Shown here: one piece after another, positions 21,398-32,816 of the stretch
Layout of the letters: each line of letters begins with the position of its first letter
How positions within the stretch are numbered: position 1 is the first letter of the stretch
Source of the DNA: Rheum nobile
Lineage: Eukaryota > Streptophyta > Magnoliopsida > Caryophyllales > Polygonaceae
Assembly (NCBI GenBank): GCA_027886185.1
Contig: WOAB01000506.1
Coordinates: 4,898,001-4,962,000, forward strand
Direction: 5' to 3'
Length of the DNA: 64,000 nt
Translations under genes and position numbers: made by a program
Notes under the pieces: generated by a model
Database searches by the model: none
What the model saw: only the letters and a program-made list of their open reading frames with translations
Told to the model about the DNA's origin: nothing

Positions 21398-22665
21398 ATG
21401 GTGAACACAAGGAACACAGCCCATGCTGGTGCTGAACCAAGATTGATTCTGAGGAGCGCCGCTAATCAAGGGGAAGAGCGTGAGGCTGCTTCTAATAATA
21501 ACCAGGAGGCAATGGCCAAGCTCAGGCCAACGCTCCGATGATGTTTGATGCTGCAGCAGTGGAGGCAATTCGAGGAATTGTCATGCAGGCAATCACAGAT
21601 ATTATGCGACCAGTTGTACCACAAGCACAAGGTGGTCCAATTCCTCAGGCTATTCCTGAAGTTGAGGAGTCAGTGGAGCAAGTACCACGGATCAATGTTG
21701 TTAGGGACAGAGGAACTTACGGGCAAGCGTTAAAAGTCGTGAGTTCAATGAGGCCCGACAGCTATGACGGTACTGGAGAACCGGTCAAGGTGACATATTG
21801 GTTCTCGCATATGGAACGGTTGCTCCGGAACATTAATTGCACTGAGGCTGGGAAAGTGCACATCGCCTCTCTTCAACTCAAGGATGTGGCTAGTGAATGG
21901 TGGGAGAGCACCGGTCTGGCAGATCATCCCGAGCTGAATTGGAGCATGTTTAAAACAAAGATGACTGACCGTTTCTTTTCCCGTGCTATGAGGGAGGAGA
22001 AGCATAAGGAATTTCTATACCCGCAGACTGATGGGTTAAAGGTGACCGAGCTCGCAGCTAAGTTCAATCACTTGATGCAGTACGCTGGACCTGAGGTGTC
22101 AACCGAGGAGCAAAAGATCTGGTACTTCCATGGATGGATGAATCCAGAGATCAAGCCTCTAATGTTGCGTCATGGTTGTTCTACGTTAGAACAATATGTG
22201 GATGCAGCCTTCAAGACAGAAGTCACATTAGAGGAGTCTGCCCTTAAGCGGGAAAAGCAAGTTAAGGGAAAAGGTGGGCAACAGGATCGTCAGGTTGGTT
22301 CATTCAAACGACCGGCATCGCCTACCAAGTTTGAGAAGTCTGGTCGTGCTAAGACCGAGACAACTCTGTCTGACTCTGCCAGAGGCTCAGGTTGGAGCAG
22401 CGGAGTAATTCAGTGCCACAACTGTGGTGAAGTTGGGCATAAAAGTTTTAATTGCCAAAAGGACAAGAGAGTATGACATAATTGTGGAAGAGAAGGCCAC
22501 ATAAAAACATATTGCAGACTGAAGGGTCATGGACCAATGCAGTCGTACCAGGCGTCAAATGTTGGAGGTGGGCAGAACCCAAGGCCAGAAGTATCTGCTC
22601 CTGAGCAATCTATGGCTCGTAATAAAGGCAAAGCGCCTATGGGGTCTTCAGGCCAAGGGCAATGA
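21398..22665 (+). pseudogene. Tekay/Del-like gag, frameshifted and interrupted
   Basis: The probable start MVNTRNTAHAG at 21398 is followed by a 1-bp frameshift near 21514. The main frame then runs to 22476. The capsid region has MRPDSYDGTGEPV, WFSHMERLL and SEWWEST motifs. A first zinc knuckle (CHNCGEVGHKSFNC) is intact at about 22414-22455. The second (HNCGREGHIKTYC) lost its first Cys to a TGA at 22474-22476, and the frame then continues to a stop at 22663. The protein would package element RNA in trans with a parent's pol. Confidence 0.85.
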
Positions 22666-23537
22666 CTCTTCATAATGAGCCAAGCCGACGGAGAAGAACC
22701 CTGATCCATTAAGTTGTAATCGTGTTAAGTCTTTCTTTAAGATTAAGGAGTAACGACGTGTGTCGGTAATCTCCGTAGCATTGTGATCTCTATGTGCAAC
22801 TTTTGACAGTTAATGTAATGTTTAATGACATGAAGTGTTTCTTTGTTTTGGAAATTTCTGAATGCGTTATCAGTACGGATTAGTTGTAGTACATAGGAAA
22901 CCCCATAAGTGTCGAGAACAGCTTATGCCAAGTAAGGATAAAGACTGTCGGACTTATGGTGGTGGAGTATTGTGGGCAACGTAGATGTTCGTCCCCTATG
23001 TGGTTAATCACAAGGTCGACTCTGTTGTTTAAATCTAAATCCATTCCTAAGATTCTTCTTCATACATAGAGTATGTCATCTATAGAACGGAAGCAACTCT
23101 TTGAGGAAGATTAAGCTGTGGAGTTGTTGTGCTAAGAAGAAAGGTTACAGTTTAAGAGGGGATATGTTGATAATCCCGATGTATTAAAGATTCAGTAAGG
23201 AGAATTGTCTATGCATCTAAGGAGTAAGTGGTAAGCATTATCTCATACGTTGAGTTCTTCCGAGATTTCTTAAGGATAAGGAGGAACTTGTGGAGTTTTG
23301 TTCGGAGAGATTAGGAGCTATCTCTCATGCGTGAGTTTGTGCCATAAGCATTGAGGCGGATGAATCATTTTCAGAATGATATCCTAAGGAATTAAGATTA
23401 ATATCTCTTGTGATCCATTTCAAGGATGAAGTGATTAAGGATATTGGATCCAGGTAGTAAGGTTGGTGTTAAGGCAAGATCCTCATTGGCTTAATTCAAG
23501 TTTCGGGGTCGAAACTTCTTTTAAGGGGGAGGTAATG
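22666..23537. other. Gag-to-LTR spacer without pol
   Basis: Nearly 900 bp without a convincing frame. AAGGGGGAGGTAATG (about 23523-23537) just before the LTR is the polypurine tract. Confidence 0.7.
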
Positions 23538-23789
23538 TGATACCCCGTAATTCTGTAAGGATTATTTTGGGAATTTTTGGAATTTTCCCGAACACCCGTT
23601 TAGTACGTCGGATTTAATTCAGGTATCTTGAGACATTTTGTAATGTGCTCTGTATCTGTAATATTTTTCTCAGTGAAATAAAATACAGACGACATGCTTC
23701 GGATGTTTATACGCGTTCGGGTACGATAATTTTTATCCCGGGTTAATGTCTTTCTCGTTCAAAAGCTGAATGGGCGGGAAAAGGCAAAA

Positions 23790-23955
23790 ACGGCGACCGC
23801 CGTACAGTAACGGCGCCCGCCGTCACTGGGCCTGAGGTGTCAGGCCGTCGTCTCCTACTCTGGGCTCGCCAGGGCTAGGAACGGCGACCGCCGTAATTAC
23901 GGCACCCGCCGCGGCCCGCCGTAGGCAAAGTTGCGGCGCCCGCCGTGATTACCCA
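23790..23955. repeat. Palindrome cluster in 3' LTR, upstream of TATA
   Basis: Counterpart of 18347-18512. Here both members of the first pair are perfect (ACGGCGACCGCCGT, ACGGCGCCCGCCGT), whereas the 5' copy has substitutions. Confidence 0.8.
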
Positions 23956-24053
23956 GCAGTCATTACCCGTTGGTCGCCGGCGAGCTCTGGCCGTGCCGAT
24001 CTAGCCTTGCTCGGCCTCGTCTAGGGTGATGATGATGTTCCCATTGCTTTGGC

Positions 24054-24061
24054 TATAAAAG
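24054..24061 (+). promoter_or_regulatory. TATA box in gag-only element 3' LTR
   Basis: TATAAAAG, the counterpart of 18611-18618. It could drive transcription into the flanking antisense gene. Confidence 0.5.
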
Positions 24062-24303
24062 GAGGTGTTGGGGGAAGGGTTTTGAGCCATCCCAGCACCG
24101 AATCTCTGCCAAAATTTCGCCTCGTCGGAGTGTTAGTTTCGCCGGATTTCGGAAGCTTCGTTGGTGTCGGTTGGTGGTGTTTCCGGAAGCCCTTGTGAAG
24201 CCTTTTGGTTTCCTTTGGAGGTTGGAACCCAAGCAAGGCAAAAAGGGGTCGAAACGCGCATCATTTGGGTGAGTTTTTCTCTCGTTCTGTCGTCGGAGTT
24301 CTT

Positions 24304-24370
24304 CACGGCGACCGCCGTGTTCTTTACGGCGCCCGCCGTGATGAATGCGGCGACCGCCGCCAGTGCCCAG
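24304..24370. repeat. Palindrome cluster in 3' LTR, downstream of TATA
   Basis: Three palindromes against four in the 5' LTR. The missing unit is 19 nt. Confidence 0.8.
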
Positions 24371-26238
24371 AATGCCTTCGTGGCTTTGGCTTGGTTGGTT
24401 GTCGTCGTGGCGTCTTTCCTTTCGATTTCTTTCGCCGTTTTTAGATTCGTACTGTTGTTATGTCGGATCTAACTTAGGGTTCCTTTTATGGGTCGACTCG
24501 AAGGTCGTTTTGCTGTCAGAGCTATACCCGTGTCGAGCCCGGAATCCCATCGTTGTCGTTAGGCTTGTTTCTACTCTGCGGATTAAGGCAAGTGGCGGTT
24601 CGCTCTTGCTTAATCATTCCATGTTTCATTAATTATCAATTATTTAATTGTTAATTAAATTGGAGTGAACTGTTGTTTTGTTCGGGAACTAATTTCATAA
24701 ATAAACGTGATTAAAGTAATGTTATGATAGGTTGTATATCTGTTAGAATAACGCTATTATATGTGACAATTACCGTGATGGTATTGTTGTAAATTTAATC
24801 TTAATGCTAGAATAGCATGTGGGTTAATAAGAAAACTAATCCAAGTAAGGATTAGCCGTTTCTATTATCTCTATGTTTAAGTTGATTGCCTAGATGGCTT
24901 TAATGTGAATAATTGATGTGTTAGACTGTTTAGTTAACACGAGTGTTTGTAGGAACGCTAATCCAAGTAAGGATTAGTCGTTTCTTTATAACTTAATGTT
25001 CGTAGGAACGCTAATCCAAGTAAGGATTTGTCGTTTCTTTAAATCGTAATACTCCTCGGGTTAATTTCCGGATAATAATTTAAGGGTCATGACCTATGCT
25101 TCTTATCCACCGTTAAGGATCTGAAGTGTTTTAAGCGCCTTGCAAGCGCCATTGGATGAGCATAATTGCAGTCCTGTGTATTAATCACTTAGCTAGTGCA
25201 ATTGGGGTGGACATAACTGTCATCCTGTAAATTAAAGTGTAAGCACTGTGGCAGTGTAATCTGGGTGAACGTAAGATCACCCCATATAATAATAACTTCC
25301 GTTGTTACTCGGAATAATATTAAGCCTCGTGTGCGTGTGCGTGTGTGTGTTTGTGTGTTGTGTTAAATTGGGTCGACATGATTGTCACCCTGAGATTTAA
25401 GCTTTGTGCCGCCCTTAATAACATTAACGTGTTTCAGTAAAGTTTGTTTGGTAATTAAATAAGATATGTGCTCGAGTGCACATGATTTTTAAACCTTCGG
25501 CGAGTAGTGCAGCTAGGAAAACTCGTCTTGACTTTGATCATAGTACGTTCTCTTTTCAATCTGGATTCGCTGTATGCGATGAGGTTGGTTGTGAACTGAA
25601 GCATCTCAGTCAACTTTTAAATCATTTGTGTGTGTAACTTTAATGTTCCCTAGCAGTTGTCATAATTTCCTATAAGGCTAATTTCAGTTGGAGTCTTCTC
25701 TTCTGTGCATATCTAATTGTTAAATCATTCCGTGAAAGTGCCGGGTTATATATCGTTCCTTCGGTTTTTATTCAAGGGACAATGATAGTAAACGGTAACG
25801 ATCACCCGAACCACTCTGCTTTGTACCCTTGCTAGTCTATTCAAGTAGACTAACCCACGAACTTTGTTCTCTGCATGTGGGCTGGTGTCATCCGTTCGAT
25901 TCGGCACATCAGGAGTTGATTCCCGGAGTTTAAGTAACCTATTGAAGGATAAGAAGCTTACAGACGAAGATTTAAAGTCAGTATTTAAGATGTTAAGTGT
26001 TTTAAGTTTGTTAAGTGTTACCTTGATGTATCTTCATAATTTAGCCATGTTAAGTTGGCTCTTTTAAAAGTCTTCTGCTATGTAATTTAAAGTCTTCCGC
26101 TGTTTAATCTTTCAATTAATATGTAATTATGTTGTGTATTTGAGCTTAATTGTTCTGGAAAAGCCTGGGGTGACTTTGGACGGTAAAGTCTGAGGTCACT
26201 GGCATGTAATATCTCCGGTATAAATTGGGGGTGTTACA

Positions 26239-26559
26239 GGATCGGATTGCTGCTGGTCAGATCGCAGGCGATGTCGGTGCTTTTATGCACTGAAGTCGCG
26301 TGTCGAGATGATCGAAGAGTTCGATGAAGGCAAGCATGAGCTCTGGGACTTGAAGGCAGAAAAGGAGACTCTGGACTCCATGTTTCCGAAGGGAAATTCT
26401 GGTCAGGAGCGGTTTCGCTTGGCTGGCGTCGGAGAGGAGGCCATGGATGAGGACGCTGGCGAGGACGAGGCCCATTCTGGCGACGTCGAGCCGACTGATG
26501 GTGTAGCCTCTCTGGAGCCAGCCCCTGTCGAAGGTAAGGCCGTTGTCCCCGATGCCTGA
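26239..26559 (+). pseudogene. Tat1 antisense gene, 3' part of exon 4
   Basis: Continues the frame cut at 18103: GDVGAFYALKSRVEMIEEF, then HELWDLKAEKETLDSMFPKG, an acidic tail, and a TGA at 26557-26559. The same C-terminal block is in the Tat3 gene and, more diverged, in the Tat2 gene. It has the heptad look of a coiled coil. A 1-bp shift near 26290 disturbs the frame. Confidence 0.75.
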
Positions 26560-26627
26560 TTTGTTTTTCTTGCGTAGTTTGACTCATTGTCCCACTTGTG
26601 CGTGGGTTTAGACATTTGGTATTTTTG

Positions 26628-26742
26628 GCGACCCATCCACCATCGCGGGTCGCAGAATGTTTTTAAGTGAATGCTTGATGAAGTCCTACAGATGTGTAGG
26701 CAGACAATATGTTTTGGCGACCCGTCCACCATCGCGGGTCAC
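26628..26742 (+). repeat. Two 3'-UTR hairpins of the Tat1 antisense gene
   Basis: GCGACCC(A/G)-TCCACCATCG-CGGGTC(G/A)C occurs at 26628-26653 and 26717-26742. The arms pair over about 8 bp with a constant 10-nt loop. The same pair lies at the same place in Tat3. Confidence 0.75.
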
Positions 26743-27283
26743 GTATTTTGTATAAAAATACTCGTGTTTTTATTCAATGCAATTTGTCTTTACATATAAG
26801 ATCGTACGTTTGCTTGTTTCATACATGTCGTCAGACATCCAAGGGGATTGTCGATAACGTTTTGTGTTTGGTGTGTCGGTTTCGCCCGTGTGCTCCGTCG
26901 AGTGGGGCTCCCCGTATGTATGTGTGTAAAACAGGCCTGTAAATGTTTGTGTATGTGTTAGTCATGACTTTATGCCGGGGAGGTAAGCAATATGTTTCTA
27001 TTGCGTGAATGTAATAAGGTGTCGTACCTTATGTTTTGTATAAGGCATGCAGTGTGCCGACGTGCCTGTGTTGTTCATCTCCACGTGTTCCGATCGATCG
27101 TGTAATGTAAGCGCTTTTTGCGGATGACTGGATCCAATGTATGTGTCAATGCAGTTCTGCATTCGTGTTTTTGTAAGGATGAGGTCCTCACTTAGTGTCA
27201 AATGATAGTTTGTAAAGGAAGATAGAGATGTGCATGCAATAATAAGCGATGTGCGAGTTTTTGTAGTGTCTTACCTTGTCAGT
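26743..27283. other. Noncoding region between antisense gene and integrase
   Basis: No supported frame. It is conserved with Tat3 (63712-64000) and, in complement, with part of Tat0. ATAAGGT-GTCGT-ACCTTAT at 27013-27031 is another perfect inverted repeat. Confidence 0.5.
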
Positions 27284-28517
27284 TCAGAAATGGTATAGCT
27301 TTAGATGTGCCGCGTTCCAACTTCTTGGAATTGGTTGTCCGTCTTTGTCTTCTAATTGATACGCTCCCTGTCCGACCACTTTGGTGATCATGTAGGGTCC
27401 TTCCCATTATGGTGTGAGTTTTCCGTCTGATGGATTCTTGGTGTTCTGGAAGGTTTTCCTAAGGACCCAATCTCCGACTGTGAATGCCTTAATCGTGACG
27501 TTCTTGTTGTAGCTCCTTGCGACCTATTGTTGAAATCTGACCATCCTGATTCGAGCTTTTTCTCTGATCTCGTCCACTGTGTCTAGGTTATGAGCCAATT
27601 CAATATCGTTTTGCTTGCTCGTTTGGAGGTTGCAACGGGCGGTCGGAACCAGTAACTCGGCCGGAATGACTGCCTCACTCCCGTAGACGAGGGGAAAAGG
27701 CGATTGTCCGGTTGCATTTTTTGGAGTAGTTTTGTCGGACCAGAGAATGTATGGGAGTTTGTCGGCCCATTTGCCCTTAGCCCCAGTGAGGCGTTGCTTG
27801 AGATTGCTGATAATGATTTTGTTGCTAGACTCGGCCTGTCCGTTGGATTGCGGATACCGAGGTGTGGACGTGACCAACTTGATGTTCCATTGGTCGCAGA
27901 AGGCTCGAGTCTTATGACTGATGAATTGGGAACCGTTGTCGCACACGATTTCTGATGGGATGCCAAATCTGCACAAGATATTGCGTTTTATGAATGAAAT
28001 GACGTGTTGATCTTTTACCTCTCTGTAGGCTTCGGCTTCGATCCACTTAGAGAAGTAGTCCGTCATGGCGAGGAAGAAGACTCTTTGACCCGACGCAGGA
28101 GGGAGCTTCCCGACGATGTCCATCCCCCATCTCATAAAGGGCCATGGAGCCAGAGTCGGATGGAGGAGCTCTGAAGGTTGGTGATGGACGGGTGCATGCC
28201 GCTGACAGGCGTCGCACTTTTTGGTGTAGTCCATAGCGTCCTTGTTTATCGTCGGCTAGTAGTACCCGTTTCGTAGGGCTTTTCCCGAGAGGCTTCGTCC
28301 TCCAGTATGATTCACACACTCTTCTTCGTGTAGGGATTGTAGGATGCGTCCGACCTCGGAGGTCTTGAGGCATCGTAGGAGTAGCCCTGTGACAGATCTT
28401 TTGTACAAGATGTTATCTATGATATCGAAAGAGAGTGCTTGTACCTTGAGCCGCTTTGCTTCTGTTTTGTCGTCGGGTAGAATGTTGTCTTTCAACCATC
28501 TGATGTAAGGTAGCATC
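27284..28517 (-). pseudogene. Tat1 integrase, with nonsense codons
   Basis: From WLKDNILPDD through a zinc-binding region ending CDACQRHAP, the catalytic core with GMDIVG, CDNGSQF and QSNGQAE (the D, D and E of the triad are present), and a C-terminal DNA-binding part ending HLKLYHF. Stops occur at 28256-28258 (TAG in YYWPT context), 27524-27526 (TAG in QQQVA context) and near 27410. The first two fit C-to-T changes. The N-terminal side is cut by the solo LTR at 28518. Confidence 0.88.
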
Positions 28518-29947
28518 TGATAGGTGTTATTTCATACACCTTTACTAGCAACTATTAGCATAATTTGGAGGAGTTTTGGATGAGTTTTGGTGCTAAGTCT
28601 GCAATTCAGATGTTATGGAGAGAAGTGAAGAAATCCAAGGATTTGCAGCTTAGATGGAGCTGCTAGAGCATTTATGGAGAAGGCTACCAACACTTGGTAG
28701 TATTGGAGAGCAGCAGAAGAAGAAAAGAAGAAGAGAGCTGGAGGACTGGAGTTCACCGCCCCGCGGCGATCCTCGCCGCGACCCGGCGATGACTCTCAGT
28801 GAAGAATGGAGCCCGCGCCAGAGGAAGCCACCGCCCGCGCGGTGGAGAGTTCGACGCCCCGAGGTGGATCTTCACCACCCCGCGGTGGTTGCGCTTAATG
28901 ACCTCGCGGCCAGAGTTATTTTATTTTATTTTATTTCCTTTTATGCATTAGTCGGATTTCCTTTGTTTTATTATTTTATTTCCTTGTTTGATATGGTTTG
29001 TGATCTTGGGCTTTAGGTTAACTCTATTTAACCTAATTCCCACAGCCTCCAAATCAGAATTAGAATCATCATCAATAACATCGCGTCTGTTGTTTTCATC
29101 GTTAATTTCTAATTAGAGTTTTTCATCCCCTTTGATGGAGAACTAACTTCCCTTTGTTCTGCTAGACGATTGAAGCAGTATAGTTGATGTGTTTGTGAGA
29201 TTTATATTCCTTGTTCTTATCCTTATTTATATCGGATTGATTCTCTTGGTTATATTGATATTGATTCTCTTGGTTTTCTTCTTAGCCTGATCAACTAGGT
29301 TGAATGCTTTTTATCAATTGCTAGGATTGCATATAGGGGTTCCGAGTGCATATCTAGTGGCAAACACAATTGTGCATATAGGGGTTCCGAGCGTACAATT
29401 GTGTGTGAGAATCAATTGCATGTTAAGTAGGGGAGTGAGTACTTGTACGTCTTTCTACTTGCATGTATCCTATATCCTTGTATGCATTGCTATTGATGTG
29501 TTGGTGATAAAGTACGCTGACAACTGTGAGAATCAGTTGTGCTTTATCATTAGCATAGTAATAAGTCTATTAACAACTGTGAGAATCAATAGTACTTACG
29601 ATCAGGGTGGGAATGACTAGGATAAATAAACGAACTTGGAAGAAATAGATTTCAGTGATCAAACTCTATCTCTGTACTGTGGATTTCGGTCTAGTGGAAC
29701 TACTTTCCCTCATAATATTCTCTCAACTCAATCTACTTGCTTTGTTTGCTTAGTGTTCTTTTGATTACAAAACCCCCCAGTTACTTGTTACTTGTTACTC
29801 GTCATTCACATTTGCATACTACATCATACCTTCTCTGTGGGATCGACCCTTACTTGTCTGCTATACTCTGTTTAGTAGGTTGGTTAGGATAATTTACTTT
29901 GATAAGGCTAATCAACGACATTTGCTTGTGCATCTTTAGCCGCACCA
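28518..29947 (+). repeat. Solo LTR, Athila-like, with target duplication
   Basis: TGATAGGTG...AGCCGCACCA, 1,430 bp, flanked by GCATC on both sides (28513-28517 and 29948-29952). Its 3' part matches the Athila-like LTR (GGGATCGACCCT, CTATACTCTG, CTTTAGCC phrases) in sense orientation. No internal region is present, so it is the product of LTR-LTR recombination. Removing it rejoins the Tat1 polyprotein (DDW-ML-PYIRWLK). Confidence 0.88.
28745..28890 (+). repeat. Palindrome cluster in the solo LTR (variant stems)
   Basis: CTGGAG is followed by paired GC-rich motifs (CACCGCCCCGCGGCG, CGCCGCGACCCGGCG), a short spacer, a second TGGAG, then CACCGCCCGCGCGGTG and CACCACCCCGCGGTG. The layout is that of the Athila-like modules with different stem and loop letters. 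Confidence 0.7.
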
Positions 29948-32017
29948 GCATCCAATCGTCATTGTTGTCGATGATGTCTTCTTCTGGTCGGCCGCCGACT
30001 TCCATGGCGACGAGTTCTTCAAGCGGTGTCGTTGACTCGACGGACGTCCTGGGGACGGCTGGCGTCATGATGTGGGCCAATGGTATATGCGGAAATTCCT
30101 TCGAGTCTAGGACGGATCCTAGATTGGCAAGTGTGTCAGCTTGGGAGTTAAAATCTCTGGGTACCTGTCTGATGTTGAATGCTTAGAATTGTCCGATCAT
30201 CTTCTTGGCTACCTCCAGGTAGGCTATCATCCTGACGTCTTTAGCACTGTACGATCCTTGTATTTGGTTTACGACCGGCAAGGAGTCGCAAACGACTTCA
30301 ATCTCTCGGACCCCTAGGTCGCGAGCCAAGATGAGTCCGAATATGAGTGCTTCGTATTCAGCTTCGTTGTTAGTCGCATCCCACTCGCATCTGACGGCCT
30401 GAGCTATCTTGTCCCCTTGTGGCGATTTCAGCACGACCCCTAGCCCCGATCCTCTGGAGTTCGACGCTCCATCTGTGTGGAGCTCCCATGTACTTGTTTC
30501 TTCCATCGCGAGAAGTTGTATTGCTTCTCTTGTGGCTTCTTGCTCTAGGGTCGGACTGAAATCGGCCACAAAGTCGGCTAAGGCTTGCGACTTGATCGTT
30601 GTCCTGGGCTCGTACTCGATGTCGTAACCACTGAGGTGTATAGCCCATTTGGTCATTCGTCCTGTAAACTCGGGTTTTCTCATGATTGCTCTCATGGGAT
30701 GATTAGTGCGGACAATAATAGTATGTGATTCAAAATAGGGTTTGAGTTTGTTTGAGGCCATTACCAACGATAGTACGAGCTTCTCGAGTGACGAATACCT
30801 TGTTTCTGCTGGCAACAGCGTCCGACTGACGTAGTATATCGGTGACTGATTGGCATCCTCTTCCCTGATCAGTACTGCGCTTACGACTGATTCTGACACT
30901 ACAAGATATAGAAATAAGGGCTCGTCGCCTTTAGGTTTGGTCAGTAACATGGGACTGGCCAGGTACTCTTTCAAGTTCTGGAACGCTGCTTTGTGTTCTT
31001 CCGTACATTGAAAGGACTTGTTTTTTCCTGAGAGCGTCGTGGAAGGGTTTGCACTTGTCGGATGATTTGGAGATGAATCTGTTCAGAGCTGCTATCCGAC
31101 CCGTGAGCTTTTGTACGTCTTTAATGCATCGGGGGGATCGAAGATTGACGAGAGCCTTGATCTGTTCTGGGCTAGCTTCTATTCCTCTTTGTGCCACCAT
31201 GTACCCCAAGAACTTCCCTGATGACACTCCGAAGGAACATTTAGTAGGGTTTAGTTTCATATTGTACCTTTTGAGCACCTCGAAGTTGTCGCGTAGGTGG
31301 TCTATGTGATCTTCTTTCTTTTTGGACTTGACCAACATGTCGTCTATGTAGACTTCCATCGTGTATCTGATCTGATCTTTGAACATCTTGTTGACTAGTC
31401 GCTGATAGGTAGCCCCTGCATTTTTTAGGCCAAAGGGCATTACTTTGTAATAATAGATACCTTGGCTAGTGACGAATGCTGTTTTTTTCCTGATCGTCGG
31501 GTTCCATGAGGATTTGATTGTAGCCGCTGAAAGCGTCCATGAAGGTAAGCATTTCGTGCCCTGCTATGGCGTCGACCATGACGTCGATGTGGGGTAGTGG
31601 GAACGAGTCTTTGGGACAAGCCTTGTTGAGATCTGTGAAGTCGATGCAGACTCTCCACTTGCCGTTCTTTTTTTGGACTACGACCACATTGGCTAGCCAC
31701 TCAGGATAATGGACTTCTCTTATTTTCCCTGTTTCCAATAAGCTCTTGACTTCGTCGTCAATTATCTTGTTCCGCTCAGGGGCAAACTTCCTGCGTTTTT
31801 GCTTAACAAGGGGATGAGATGGATCTACATTCAATTTATGCGTAATAATGTTTGGAGATATTCCGACCATATCCTCATGCGACCATGCGAAGCAATCGGC
31901 ATTGATCCTAAGAAAATCAAGAAGTTGTTGTCTGGTCGAGTCGTCCAAGTCCGACCCGACCCTTACCGTTTGGTTTGGCTTTGAAGGGTCCAGTACGATC
32001 TCGTCGAGTTTTTCCAT
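29948..32017 (-). pseudogene. Tat1 reverse transcriptase and tandem RNase H
   Basis: RT motifs run from NGKWRVCIDFTDLNKA through MPFGLKNAGATYQ to the catalytic YIDDMLVKS. Frameshifts near 31490 (T-run) and 31025 split it. RNase H follows (SPIYYVSRTLLPAE, RTNHPM, QALADFVADF). A second, archaeal-type RNase H with HTDGAS, NNEAEYEAL and VVCDSLPVVNQ follows, a hallmark of the Tat lineage. A TAA at 30183 stops the frame before the linker to integrase, whose last part (ADTLANLGS) reaches 29948 and the solo LTR. Confidence 0.88.
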
Positions 32018-32816
32018 TTCTGGTTTGATGTACCGACTGGATCCTTCGCCGCTCTGTGATTGCTATACGGTCTGATGTTCGACTGCGTTCTTTATGGAAG
32101 CGACGTAGCACTCTTTAGCGGTCCTTTGGTCTCCTCAGATTGCTTGTACTCCCTATTCAGTGGGAAACTTGATGACTTGATAATACGTCGAGGGTACCGC
32201 TCTCATAGCGTGTATCCATGGCCTGCCAAGAATACAATTGTAGGAAGATGGACAATCTTGGATCAAGAATTTCACCTGTTGGTTGATTCCTCCAGCGTAT
32301 GTGGTTAGAATGATTTCACCAGTCGTATGTTTAACCTCACCGCTGAACCCGACCAGTGGGGTCGACTTTTTGATTAGGTCGTTTTCAGCTAGACCTATTT
32401 CTTTAAGAGCGTCGAGGGTCAAAAGATTGGTTGAACTCCATGTATCGATTAGTACCCTTCGTATTAAGCAATTACCAATAGACAAAGAGATTACCAGACC
32501 ATCGTGGTGACCGTCCGATTCATTAGAATCGAACTCGTCGAACGTGACTGTCGGAAGGTTGGAGATCTTCCTTGGCCTTAATTCTGACGCCTCGGGCTTG
32601 TTGCCCTTGCTTTCCTTTGCGTGTCGCTTAGCCGCGGAGTATGTGTTCCCACATACGTCCGATCCACCTGAAATAGTATTGACAACTTTTGTGTGGACGG
32701 GGGATGGAGGTTTGTTTTGTTTTACCTGGTCTCGTCGTTCCATGGTGGTTTTTGCCCGCTCCGAGATTACGTCGCACAGGAGCCCCTGTGCGAGCAGTCT
32801 TGCGACTTCCTTCGCA
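32018..32816 (-). pseudogene. Tat1 protease region, active site altered
   Basis: In frame from EVARLLAQGLLCDV to the aspartic protease core. The active-site triplet, normally Asp-Thr-Gly, reads Asp-Thr-Trp (VLIDTWSSTNLL, about 32430). The flap-side GFSGEVKHTTGEI and the conserved ILGRPWIH are present. The frame stops at 32153 and is shifted relative to both gag and RT, so no polyprotein can be made. An intact DTG is needed for catalysis in this family. Confidence 0.82.

Larger units (their letters stand above)
18104..26238 (+). mobile_element. Non-autonomous gag-only gypsy element with 2.7-kb LTRs (TR-GAG type)
   Basis: Two long LTRs (18104-20832, 23538-26238), an initiator tRNA-Met primer site, a gag with zinc knuckles and a purine tract, but no protease, RT, RNase H or integrase in the 2.7 kb between LTRs. 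This matches the TR-GAG class of non-autonomous elements. Long LTRs, the tRNA-Met primer and the gag motifs suggest a Tekay/Del-like parent. The flanks (CTTTG left, GGATC right) do not form a clean duplication. It interrupts exon 4 of the Tat1 antisense gene. Confidence 0.85.
23538..26238 (+). repeat. 3' LTR of the gag-only element
   Basis: 2,701 bp, TGATACCCCG...GTGTTACA, the partner of 18104-20832. Confidence 0.92.

Noticed and set aside
18099..26243. Target duplication for the gag-only element
   Set aside because: CTTTG and GGATC do not match, and no shifted 5-bp repeat fits. The duplication was either altered or never formed cleanly.
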